DNA of 38,264 bases from Helochares maculicollis. Taxonomy: Eukaryota > Arthropoda > Insecta > Coleoptera > Hydrophilidae. The notes beneath the pieces are model-generated. The model was not told the origin of the DNA. It worked only from the letters and a program-made list of their open reading frames with translations, and made no database searches. Within the stretch, counting starts at the first letter, position 1; every line of letters starts with the position of its first letter. The DNA lies in the NCBI GenBank assembly GCA_033557835.1, contig JAWQRO010000476.1, positions 1-38,264 on the forward strand, written 5' to 3'. A program made the position numbers and the translations under genes. Shown one piece after another: positions 21,118-33,100 of this stretch.

Positions 21118-24100
21118 GTAAGTACGCTTTAGTTTTTTTCTAAAAGGGTGAAAATATTTCAGGCAAAAAAGGGGTCGAAAAATTGTCATTTAAATTGTTT
21201 TTAGAAGTTTCTTGAGAGATTGAAAAGTCGGCGAGTTTTTTCTTAGGCACATGGGGTTCAAAAAATTCTATAATTTTTTTTCTGGGGTTTTTGCGAAAAC
21301 GTGCTTAAAGTACGCGGTGAAGTATGAATCAAACCCCCTCCCTCAACCGGCCCTCCCCACCCTCCGAGTGAATAAGGGGCGTCCGTGCGAACAAGGGGCG
21401 GTCGCGTGAATCTGGACGAGTCGGAAAATGGGCTAACTAGTGGAAAATTGGTATCAGCTGCGATTGCTTCAAGTCTGGTCACAAAAACTTGAGATGATAA
21501 AATGTGGTTAAAACCGCAAATTTTTCCAAATAGATACATTATACCGCGTATTACTGAGAATCCCATTTTTTTCATTATCGGCACTTTTATTTCACTAGAT
21601 ATGTTCAACCTAGATTTTAAACAATTTTTCGACCTATGACTTAATGGCTAAATTCCTATTTGATTGTGGATATCAAGAATTCTAATTCTGAATTATCTCA
21701 CAATGTACTATTTATTTGTTATCGATTCGTACTTCTACTGTAATAATTAATACATACTAAATAAATTTTTTTCTCTTAGATCTGTGGTGTTCCTGTTGAG
21801 TATTTTAACGATAGCCAATACGGTAAGTATTTTTTCATTGCATAACCGTCGCACAGTGATTATTTTGAAGATTAAGTTTTTCCTATAAACATTTCTAAAA
21901 CTTTTAATAACTAATTATAATAATCGCAAGTTGGTGTTAGGCGTTATGCAACCCATGATCTTATTTATAAAATTACGAAAAAATCGATGTTTTTTAAAGA
22001 GCAAATCAAAATAATCATTTTGATAACACCACACGCACAAGGCTAGGTTATCGCGAATTTGTTTCGTGAAGAAACACCGTGACAAGTACAAACTACAAGG
22101 ATTTTTGTCAATTCTAATGTGAACATGAAATTTTGATTTTTTGATCTAATCACAGAAACGAAAAACTGAGGTTAGTACTTCTACATGACGGTGAATATAA
22201 CTCTCAATCGAAGGCAACAAAGTCAATTAATTTACATTTAGGCACATGTTAACCCGCATTGCGTCGCGCATCGCCTTGATGCCTACACATCACCTCAATT
22301 TCGGAACCGCATAAAAAGTAAACACAACACCGGCAGGCAATCATATCCAAGAAAGGAGAAAATAGGAAGTCTCGAGAGATTTACTTAAGGGTCACTGACG
22401 CGAGGGACCACCCTGTCGGCAATCAAACAATTAATCAATGCTTGGGGACTCCCTACTCCCATCGAATAATAACCGTATAAAAACAATAAAAAAAGAACGA
22501 TCGGAACCCAGAAACATTTTTAATTCAACCAATTTACCTGTCGAATGTAAATGGTGCAATCTCATTTTAATCTCTTTGGATGGTAGTAGTAAGTAGTAAG
22601 ACCCGTCGAGGAGGTTGTCGAACCTGCACCAGGTCAGATCTACCCCATAAATCACTTTAACTCACCTGGCCCCGTACATTTATTTTAATCTCACCCGGTG
22701 ATCTTAAAAAGTCAGTGCGCATTGGTACTGTGGAAGTACTTACCGGCGAGTACTTGCTTCGAAATCGGCACCGAAGGAACAGGAGCGCCTAAATTATGAA
22801 AGCCGAGAAATCGAGGCGTTAATTTATTGGATGAACTTTCGAGACGAGAAAAAAGGAACGCAATGTTCGACGATGAGAAGGAAAATTGGGAAAAGAATCT
22901 TTCAGCAAAAAAGAAAAAATATGGAGAAAGCAAAATAAATCATGAAGAAGGAATTGACCAGGCTTAACTTACATATATCGTAACTTCTGTAAATTGATTT
23001 AAAAACAGATAGCAATTTATATTACACATCTCTGTACGTCGTGATTAAATTTACAACCTGATTAAGTTAAACAACTGGCTAAATTTACGAACTGACTTTA
23101 GGTACAAGGTAATTAAATTTACCATCTGATTAAAAAACAGGTAACAACTAAATGGGTATTGAAGTGACAACATTGTTTTGTTTATTTTTCGAGATGACCA
23201 ATTAATTAATAATGGAAAATAGTGCGGCTTATGCAGCTAGCAGGCAAGCAGGCGTGATGTAATTCTGTTAAAAGTCAATTGAGTGGGTGATAGCCAAGCA
23301 GCTATAAATTATATTTTAACTTCTTTCAGATGTTTATGTTTAATTAGAATTGCATACACAAGTAGAGAGGAGCAACAGCTGAAAAAATACTGCATGCAAT
23401 GAATCGTTTAAATATTAGTGCTTTTACATTCTTATATGGAAATAATCACGATCGCCTCTTATAACGCCGTCCATGCTACAGCGATGCTTCGGACGAGTGC
23501 TATTCTTAATCTTACATGTAAGAAATACAATATGGAACTTCTATGGAAAACAAATCTTTGGTTTTTTGTTCTATGGATTTTTTATGAAACTTATGTGATT
23601 GAGAGGTCATCATATTTACATGTTTTAGTGGGATAATTTTCAAAACTTTAATGCAAATAATTTTCTTGTTGGGTGATACGAATGGAAGACATGCTTGCAG
23701 AAACATCGCTCGGGGAGCAAAGAAGTAGTATGGAAACATAGGTAACAAGAAAGGGCAAAGGCAAAACGAATCATGCAAACTTTACAGTCTAAACATTTTG
23801 AATGGGTTTCTACTGCACAGAGAAAAATGCAAATTTATAGTACTTGACACCAAAAAGCGTGACAACTTAAACTGGCATTACAGATATGATCATCTTCTGG
23901 CTTAATCAAAGCTAAGAATGGTATTCAGAAAAAATCGAGAATTTAACGAAAATGAAGCCTTTACATAATTCGAGAAAAATTAAATGCTAGTACCAAGGTC
24001 ATCTGGAGCAACATTTGAACATTTAATGCAGAAATAAATCAGCTAAAGAGCTCTGCAAAACTTATTTTTGCCTGCACTAGAAGTGGTGTCGAAGCAGCTT

Positions 24101-27100
24101 TAAAAAAAGACGCAGAAATGGAATTCCCATAATATGAAACTTCAATCTCGACAAATAATAGAATTTAAAACACCTAGCTTATAAAAAATGGCTCAGTTCT
24201 AAACTGCCAACAGTTAGAGCGGAATACTGAACGAACGAACTATGTTTAAACTATTTCTAAGACGGAGATAGTTCATGTGTGCGAAAGCGAGTGTGCAGAA
24301 ATAAATACTTATGGACGGGGTTCTATACCAACCGAAACATAGTGGCTCATAAAAACTCTAAAATTTGAAAAAATTTTAAAAATTTGTTTCCTTATAATAA
24401 ATGTCGGTTTCGAAAGATCATTATAAAACTGATCTAACTGAAACAAGAACGCAACAAGCGCTGAAAACAATGAGGAATGGCCGAGTTAGTGGGCTTGAAA
24501 ACCCGCAAACACGTTAAATACTGAATTTCTTATCAATGAGTAAACCATATAAATAGAAAACTGATCTTTGAAGCTTGGAAAACGGCATCGATTACACCCA
24601 TTCATTAAAAGGCAAGAAAATATAAGTGATCCAGTTATAGGCATATGTCTGTCAGAAATACACTTATCTAATAGTATGGTGAAATGTTTAGAAATTTGAT
24701 TGAGAAGAAATGCGGGTACTATTAGTTGGCGGAATAACCAGAGGCATAGGGCAGGTCACTCATGCAACGATAATATATTTTCTATTACTCAGATGATTGA
24801 CAATAACCTTTGACACAGCAATGAAACTCATTTACTACTCAGATTAAATATAGTTCAAATAAAAAGAACAATGATGAAAACGCATTTGGAGTTTTTAATA
24901 GTATTGATACAGAAAATACCATAATAATGCCAACAGAAACTAGAGAAAATCATATGAATTAAAGATTATTTCAGTGTAAATCATAGGAATTAATCAAATC
25001 AATATAAACTCCCTGAAATATTACCAAAATCATGATAAAATTTTAAAACATCTGATTGAGGAGAATTACGTACTATATATTAGAGAAAACTTAGATAGAC
25101 GATTTCTGATAGATCCAACACTTACAAACTATATACGAACACTATGTCCAGAGTTAAGGTCGACTAACATTTCTCAGAAACATTTCCGGTGATCCCGGGA
25201 TGGAAACAAAGGTGTTGTTTACCTCTTCCATTCTTTAAGATAGAATAAGTGAAATAAAAGTTTTGACCGTTTTTGTTAGACGGTTTTAATGAGTCATACA
25301 AACGATATATTCGTTACATCTTATCATTGCGTGTTGCGACACAAGCCGCTTTAAAAGAATCATTTGCCAATTAAGCGTTTGGTGAATCCAATTGTGAGAT
25401 AGAGCTTTCCAAAAAGAAAGTACAAAAAGAAAATTCGATACATGCTGACAACTATGACCAAAGGAAAAAACCGGATCTGGTGGTCAAAAATGTTTGGGCT
25501 GCTTATGGACCCAAAGCAGTATCGAATGCAACAGCAAAGCTTTGGTACCAACGCTTCCGTTTGGGTAACATGGAAACTGTGACATGCTCTGGTATACCAT
25601 ACGGCAAAAATGTGACAAAATCATCAAGATAATCTAGTAAGGAGCACTTACACAATTGCTCAGGAACTTAAGATAATCCAGAAAATGTTTGAACGCATTT
25701 CCAATTCCATAAGACTGGTTTCAAGAAAAAGTTCGCTATATGGTTCGCTACAAGAATTGAAGCGAATTGATGGCCGGGATTCTTTCCGGAAGCATAACGA
25801 AATCCATCCATTTTTGAAGCTGATGATCACTGGCTATGAAAAATGGATCACTTACAAGAACAATAGCAAGCGAAAACGATCGCTTTCAAAACGCGGTGAG
25901 CCACCCATTCGTGATCAAGAAGATTTTGTTATGTTTGGTGAGATTACAAGGCTCCAAAGTGTTTTTGGCTTGTTTTCCCAAGCAGGCTTCTTATATTCTA
26001 GCACATAGTTTTATCATTGCGCTTCCTATAGTTGTTTATCTGTAGTCCTATAGCATTGCTGGCTCTCTTCTTTTTTTTATAAATTAACCATAAAAAGCGG
26101 TGTTTCACAGTTTTTTGCACTTTCGTTTTTTAATGTACTTCAGTAAAATGAGTAAAGCTTCATACACTTACTGGTGGAATATTATTATCATATCTACTAC
26201 GATTTGAATATGTCCTGATATCTTTCTCTTGCGTATCTTTTGTATAGCATTTTATAGTTCTCCGATTGTTCTCTCTGTTATGTTGCCGCCCCATCATTTA
26301 TCTTTAGTGCTACTTTCGTCTCCAACTCTATCATTTTATCTGTCGCTTTGTCATCTTTCTTTACAAGTGTCTGACTATTATTCTTTCTAATATCCATAAT
26401 TTTGGTCTTAGTCTTCTTCATGTTCCATGTCTTTTAGGTTGCAGTATCTTTGTTTTCTGATACTCTTGAGCGTCTCTTACAAATTTGTTGCTACATATTT
26501 TCCCGAACTTACTTTACTTTACTTTTTTCATCATCTCTTTTTCTTTTCTTATTTTTCTTTCTATCTTTTATATTGTATTGTAATAAAATATTTTTTTACT
26601 GTGATTTTTCTTGTTTTTTTTTGCTATTTTGATGTTTAAAGTCCACAAAGCTGTTTTTCTTTTGCTGATTCCGCGTTTTTGTTAGTCCACATCTTTTATG
26701 CTGTCTTTCAAGCAAACCTTTAAAGTTTCCCATTTTCCTTTATTTTACCAATAGTGTCCATGTTAACCGAACTTTTATCTGGTACATTTTAGCATTTAGT
26801 TGTGACTTCCTTAATTTGTATGCACCTTTTCACTTGCCTTTCTTCTTCGTACCATTTGCCCCTTCCTCTTTATTAACTTAATACCATGTTCAAATTATCT
26901 TAATTTGCTGGTTGTCAATTTGTATTCAGTATTTAATTTTTTCGTGCTGGCGCTTCGTTTGTATATTTATAAAGTTATTAGTTTTTGAATATTGCATTTA
27001 ATATGGTCAGTTAATTTTATGAGCAGGAATTCTTAATAGAAAATGTTCTTGTCGTCCGTGGTGGTGTCTACATTAGAAGCATATATTGTTCTTATATAAA

Positions 27101-30100
27101 TTAGTTCTTGGGTAAGTTTAATTCAAGCTAGCAGAATTGTTTGACTTATATACTTTACCTCGATAAACTTACTTTTTATCACCTGTCCCACTCCTGCTCA
27201 TAACCTTCTATTTACTATTGTTGTTCCTAAAATGTCCACCATATTCTTCTTTCTTTCTTATGCCAGCTTTACTTTTTTCACTCTGGTATTCCATTTACTT
27301 GTCTTCAAAAAATATTTCTCCAGCTTTTTAGTATTCACATATTCATTCTGTCATTCTTTGTCATATCGTTTTACAATGTCTTGTTGTCATCATTGACGTT
27401 GCTTTCTTACCTATATTGATTAGATTATTACTGTCTATCTCGTTTTATTTAGGTTTTGCACTCTTAATTATTGCGTTTCGTAATCCCATCTCCCACATCT
27501 TACCGTCTCTTAGAATAATTTTTTAACCTACTTTTATAGTTTTGTAATTGTCTCACTTACATTCCGACCTTAAATTATTGCTCCCCATGACTTAATATTC
27601 ATGTTGAGTCTTAATATTCATTGTGGTATCATTTGTTTTGTTCCTGCATTGATCCATAGTTCTTGTTTAATCGATTAGTAAAGTTCGAAAAATTATCGGA
27701 CATATATAGCTGCTTGGTCTGAAAGACTCCTTGAAGAGTGGCAGTGATGGTAAAAATCTTGAATTTTTAAAAACAATTCCAACCTTTTCTCTATACTAAC
27801 AAACAATATAAAGGCTGTTAATGAGAAAACTTCAACATAAAATTAATATCCGATAATACTCAAAATACAAATTTTTAGAAAATTAAAAATATATAACTTG
27901 GTTTATGCGTATATTGCTTCAGTGCTAAACCCTTCTCATTTCTAGTCAATAGAATGTTTGATCAGAGGCCAAGATGAGCATTAAATTCGATGGATCACCG
28001 CATATAGCATTTCAGCTGGATTGCGATGTTTAAAAATTAGTATAAAAGCGTAAAATTAACAACAGATTAGCATTAATCATGGAATGTTCGTAAAAGTTCG
28101 AGAGTCGCTATCTCCACTCGCAATCTTAAGCAATAATTTCAAATCATCGTGTAATCCAAGCTTTTTGCCAGCCGTTCTTATCTTAGTAAAAATAAAAGTG
28201 CAACAAAGCAAGAAGGAAACAAATGAGCCTGCAAAATCCATAAAATGCTACCATCCAACAAGAATATTAAATTAATGGCGAATGATAGAAGCAGCCGAGA
28301 GTTGAAAAGAGCCGCCTTAATTGGCCTTCTCTCTGAAATATTGTGTACGAAATTTTGTAATAAAAGAAACAACACGACCTCTTAACGGTATGCTGCAACT
28401 TGAACCATTATTTTTTTTCGAATTGATAAACCATCACGGCTGGAGCCACTAAAACATAGTGTCGTGAAAGTAATTTCGTCGTTACCATCTTTCAGCAATT
28501 TTCTACACCAGGTGTCCTTTCTTTTTTTACACTCTGCTCTTGTTTATATATTTTTTCACAATTCTCTCTGACGCATATTTCATACTAATTCATACTGATA
28601 TTTGCGAATCATGTTTTTCAAAAATTTAATTTTTCACACTGAATTTTGACTTCAGTTAAAATTAAATTTACATATTTCTTACTAAACGTTCTATTTTGGT
28701 GACAAATACTGTGCGTCTGGTAAATCGATGTATGAAGTTTGTTTGGTTTAGTCCCTAAATATAATTACATTTTCTTTTTTAGCAATTTTTTACAAATTAT
28801 CCCGCATCAGAAGAGGAAGGACTATACAGAGGTCGAAACAGCAACTATAGGTCCTTCAGCAGTGGAGGGTCAAGGGATAATGATCCCAGATTGTATAATC
28901 CTCCCCCACAACCACCTCAACCCCCAGAAAATTTAGAGTCGTATCCAGGAAGCCCATATCCAAGTAGGAGGCCGTATGGAAGCAGTTACGACATTTTTGA
29001 AGCCCCTGGCAGTGCACTAGGTCCTAAACCACTAAATTCTAGTGAAAGATGCATTCCTAAGTGTTTTGCGGAAAAAGGCAACCGGGTATGTTATGTCTTA
29101 TAATATTTCAATTTGATTTTCCATTTTATCGTTGTAAGTTGTGCATTGTGCTTATATTTTCAAACTGTTTACTAATATGTCTTTTTTCAAATCTAGGGAT
29201 ATCCCGGTTTGCCTGGCGCCAAAGGTTCCAAAGGTAACCCTGGTTTCCCCGGACCCGAAGGTATAATGGGACCGAAAGGAGACAAAGGTGACCCCGGCCC
29301 AGATGGACCCCGAGGACCTAAAGGAGAACCAGGCAAATCTGGTGTGCCTGGATTCTCAGGAGTGGCTGGCGTTCCTGGTTTGATTGGACCTCCCGGCCCT
29401 CCAGGTATACCTGGTCTCGATGGCTGTAACGGAACTGACGTAAGACATTGCCCATGCTCTGCTAATAGACTATTTGAAATTCTTTTTGACGACAAATTTA
29501 ACTTTTAGGGCTTGCCTGGCATGGATGGATTACCAGGACCTCCCGGTCCTAGAGGTTACCAAGGTGTCCCTGGCGTAAAAGGTGATAAAGGTGAGGCGGC
29601 TCGATGCGAAATCAATCTGAAAGGACAAAAAGGTGAGCCTGGAAGAGATGGTGTTTCTGGCATTGCTGGACCACCTGGCCCTGTTGGGCCAGTTGGCCTC
29701 CCTGGAAGCCGTGGAGAGGTTGGAGCGCCTGTAAGTACAACAAATTGACCCATTCTTAACAGTTTCTATTGTATATATTGTTTCAATTCAAGAAAACTTT
29801 TATATTATCAATTACCAATTAAAATAAATTGATGAATCATTTTTTTTTGTTAGGGCCCAATGGGACCACCAGGACTGAAAGGTCAAAAAGGACCAATGGG
29901 ATTAGGCTATGAAGGGCAAAAGGGTGAAAAAGGTGAAAAGGGTGAACGTGGACAGAAAGGTCAACCAGCTCCTGCATTTTGGGAAAATAAAGGTGTTCAT
30001 ACAGTTGGTCCCCAAGGAGACAAGGGAGATAAAGGAGATACTGGATTTAAAGGAATGCCAGGAATCAGGGGTGAACCAGGTCCAGAAGGAGACTATGGCT

Positions 30101-33100
30101 TGCCTGGAACTCCTGGTATGAAGGGTGAAAAAGGCTTGCCAGGAGGACCTGGCATTAGAGTAAGCTAACATTTTTATGGAAAAATTGCCTTGATGTCTTT
30201 TATACTAAAACATACTAACTTTTAGGGAAGAGATGGCTTCTCAGGACCTCCAGGACCAATGGGTCTCAAAGGTGATCGTGGCTTTGATGGCATCCCGGGA
30301 CTTCCAGGACGTCTTGGCCAAAAGGGGGAACCTGGACGAGATGGTGAAAAAGGTATGCTTGGTATTCCGGGACCCCCAGGCCCACCAGGTGGTGGTAAAG
30401 GTCGTCCAGGGCCTCCCGGACCACAAGGTCCTCGTGGTTTCCAAGGACCAATGGGTCCTAAAGGTATGGATGGTTTTGATGGCGATCAAGGTGCAAGAGG
30501 ACCAGTAGGAGCACCAGGAGGGCCTGGTGTCCCAGGCAGGCCGGGCCCTGAAGGTGCCCCAGGAGAAAAAGGGCAAAAAGGTGAAGGTGGATCAATTGGA
30601 TTTCCCGGAGGAGTTGGCCCAAGAGGCTACCCAGGACCTCAAGGACCTGCTGGACCTCGTGGAGCTCCTGGTGACAAAGGATTATCAATAACGGTATTTA
30701 TTAAATTATTATTTTCAATTTCCATTAACTATATTTTTTTATTCATTTTTTGGGGAAATAATTGCTCTCCATCATCCATATTTATTCGACTTTTCACCCA
30801 TAATTAACTTCATTTACATTTATTAACAGCTGTAATCATTAAGCCTCCTAACTTTAAGTATTTAGTAAAAACAAAATTCCTGTTTTAGATATTTATTTTT
30901 ATTTTGCTTTTATATATATTTAGGGGCCCAAAGGTTCGGACGGCCGTTCAGGAAGAGATGGTGAGAAAGGTCAAAAAGGTGAACGCGGTTACCCTGGTGG
31001 CAGAGGTGCTCCAGGTGATGCAATGGAAGGTATTCCTGGCGCTCCAGGTTTTCCTGGCCCTAAAGGTGAAAGAGGTCTAGGTGGCAGACCAGGCACTCCC
31101 GGCATTCCAGGACAACCTGGCCAAAAAGGTGATGTTGGTGGTCGTTGTATCGATTGCCTCCCTGGCCAGAAAGGCCAAAAAGGTGAACATGGCAAAGATG
31201 GACTTCCTGGAGCCACTGGACCAAGAGGATTGCCTGGTGAGAAAGGATTCCCTGGTGAACAAGGAGAAGATGGTATTCCAGGCAGACAAGGTCTTCCAGG
31301 CCCAGCTGTAAGTAAATAAAACGATTATTTTTATTTGAAATCAGTTTCAGTCATAAAAATTTCTGTGAGGTTGTGTGAAAAGATTTTGAAACATTGTCTT
31401 GAGTTGTTATTAGACAAAATAGTCATCATTAGGCGAAAAATATTTTAGGCATCTAGACAATGTGTTTATTTCCATTAAACAAAGCTAAATGATTTCAAGT
31501 GCTGTTCTGTTTGTCTTAAGAGCTTTTCCCTTATGAACATACAAAATATTTTTAAAAATGGTCAGTATTCCAGCGTTAGCTTTTTGAATGGGCATCATCA
31601 TGATGAGGTTTGCCCAAAGCTATATCTGATTGCAATCTATCTTAAGTGGAGAAAAACTAAAACTCTCATAATTCCCTCTATAGATTGGAAGATAAAAAAA
31701 ATGATAGTTGTGTGTGGCCGCAAACAAAAATCCACACATTATTAAAATTATGCAAAAAGTACGAACTTCAGTAGTAGTTTAGTTCACAAAGATTGTATTA
31801 TTTTTAGGGAAAAGATGGCCCACAGGGTCGCATGGGCTTCCCCGGAGAGAAAGGAGAACCAGCTCTTGTTTCACTTGATATGGTCAAAGGAGAAAAAGGG
31901 TCTAAAGGTGAACGCGGATTTCCTGGAAGAGATGGTCCCATGGGCCCGCAAGGTGCCATGGGTCCTCAAGGAGACCGCGGTTTCCCAGGTCTTCCAGGCC
32001 AAAAGGGTGATAAAGGCTATCAAGGATTTCCTGGCCAAGACGGTTTATCTGGTAAAAATGGCATCCCTGGACAAAAGGGAGAACAAGGTATTAGCATTAA
32101 GGGTGAACCAGGTCAATATGGCCGTCCTGGTATAAAAGGACAAAAGGGTGACCCGGGGTATCAAGGAACAAAGGGTGAAGCTGGACAATGTGCACCATTA
32201 GATCTCACTGCTGGAGCTAAGGGTGAAAGAGGACCACCAGGAGACACAGGACCTACCGGTGAAAAAGGTGATAAAGGAGAATTTGGAGAGAAAGGCAATA
32301 TGGGCCGAACAGGACCAGCAGGTCCTCAAGGTGTGTCAGGTTTACCAGGACCAATCGGTCCTAGAGGATTGCCGGGACCAAGAGGAGATCAAGGAGAACG
32401 TGGTTTAATGGGAGCCCCTGGTGAAGCTGGTCGAGACGGTCTTCCGGGAGCTCCAGGACCCATCGCACCAAAAGGACAGAAAGGTGAAGCTGGTATTTCC
32501 CTTCCTGGCCCTCCAGGCCCTCAAGGTTTACCAGGCTTAAGAGGAGAAAAAGGATTGCCTGGCTTTCCTGGAAAAGCCGGTGCACATGGAGAAACTGGCC
32601 TGCCAGGCAACCCAGGAGAAAAAGGAGAACCAGGACCACCTGGTATACATGGATTAACGGGGCCAGTTGGCGCACCAGGAGACCCAGGTCCTATCGGTCC
32701 AGCTGGACCACCTGGAGAAGCAGGAAGACCTGGTCAAGAAGGTCCAAAAGGAGAAAGAGGATTAAAGGGTGAACCTGGCAAAGATGGATTAACTGGATTC
32801 CCTGGTGCGAAGGGAGAAACTGGATTAAAAGGAGCTGAAGGTCCTAAAGGTTTTACTGGACCTCAAGGAGTACCAGGAACGCCAGGAACACCTGGAATGG
32901 ACGGAGTACCTGGTACGCCAGGAGAGAAGGGAGACAGAGGGTACCCAGGACCAGTTGGAGCACCTGGATTACCAGGTCCTATGGGACCTGTTGGCTTATC
33001 TGGTGAAAAGGGTGACCTTGGACTCCCAGGCTTGCCAGGACCTTCTGGGCCTATCGGACCATATGGTGCAAAGGGTGAGCCTGGCATACCCGGCTTAAAT

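Larger units (their letters stand above)
21823..28782 (+). other. vkg: vkg intron 2 (6.96 kb), host of transposon relics
   Basis: Starts GTAAGT and ends TTCTTTTTTAG. Contents in order: AT-rich DNA; a higher-complexity island at 22240-22930; an imperfect tandem repeat at 22985-23150; a + strand LINE relic at about 23640-24870; a mariner relic at about 25330-26010; a - strand LINE relic at about 26150-27660; and unremarkable DNA to 28782. Confidence 0.75.

Noticed and set aside
20839..21189. 116-codon minus-strand ORF across the intergenic promoter
   Set aside because: It overlaps the vkg start exon and promoter in antisense, has no domain, and reflects less AT-rich DNA having fewer stops.
21258..21608. 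116-codon minus-strand ORF in vkg intron 1
   Set aside because: Openness comes from the C-rich tract. Composition is irregular and no splice context or motif supports it.
26427..26639. Hydrophobic + strand ORFs (70 and 60 codons) that look like membrane proteins
   Set aside because: They come from a T-rich strand opposite an A-rich LINE relic. Phe/Leu richness is a composition effect.
29193..29495. Minus-strand Pro/Gly-rich ORFs opposite the collagen exons (also at 29556, 30989, 32863, 33253)
   Set aside because: They are mirror images of Gly-X-Y codons on the other strand. The + strand has the splice sites and conserved domains.
30694..30807. Read-through of exon 7 into the following sequence
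   Set aside because: The Gly register ends at the GTATTT donor, and exon 8 resumes with GPKG after an AG in matching phase.
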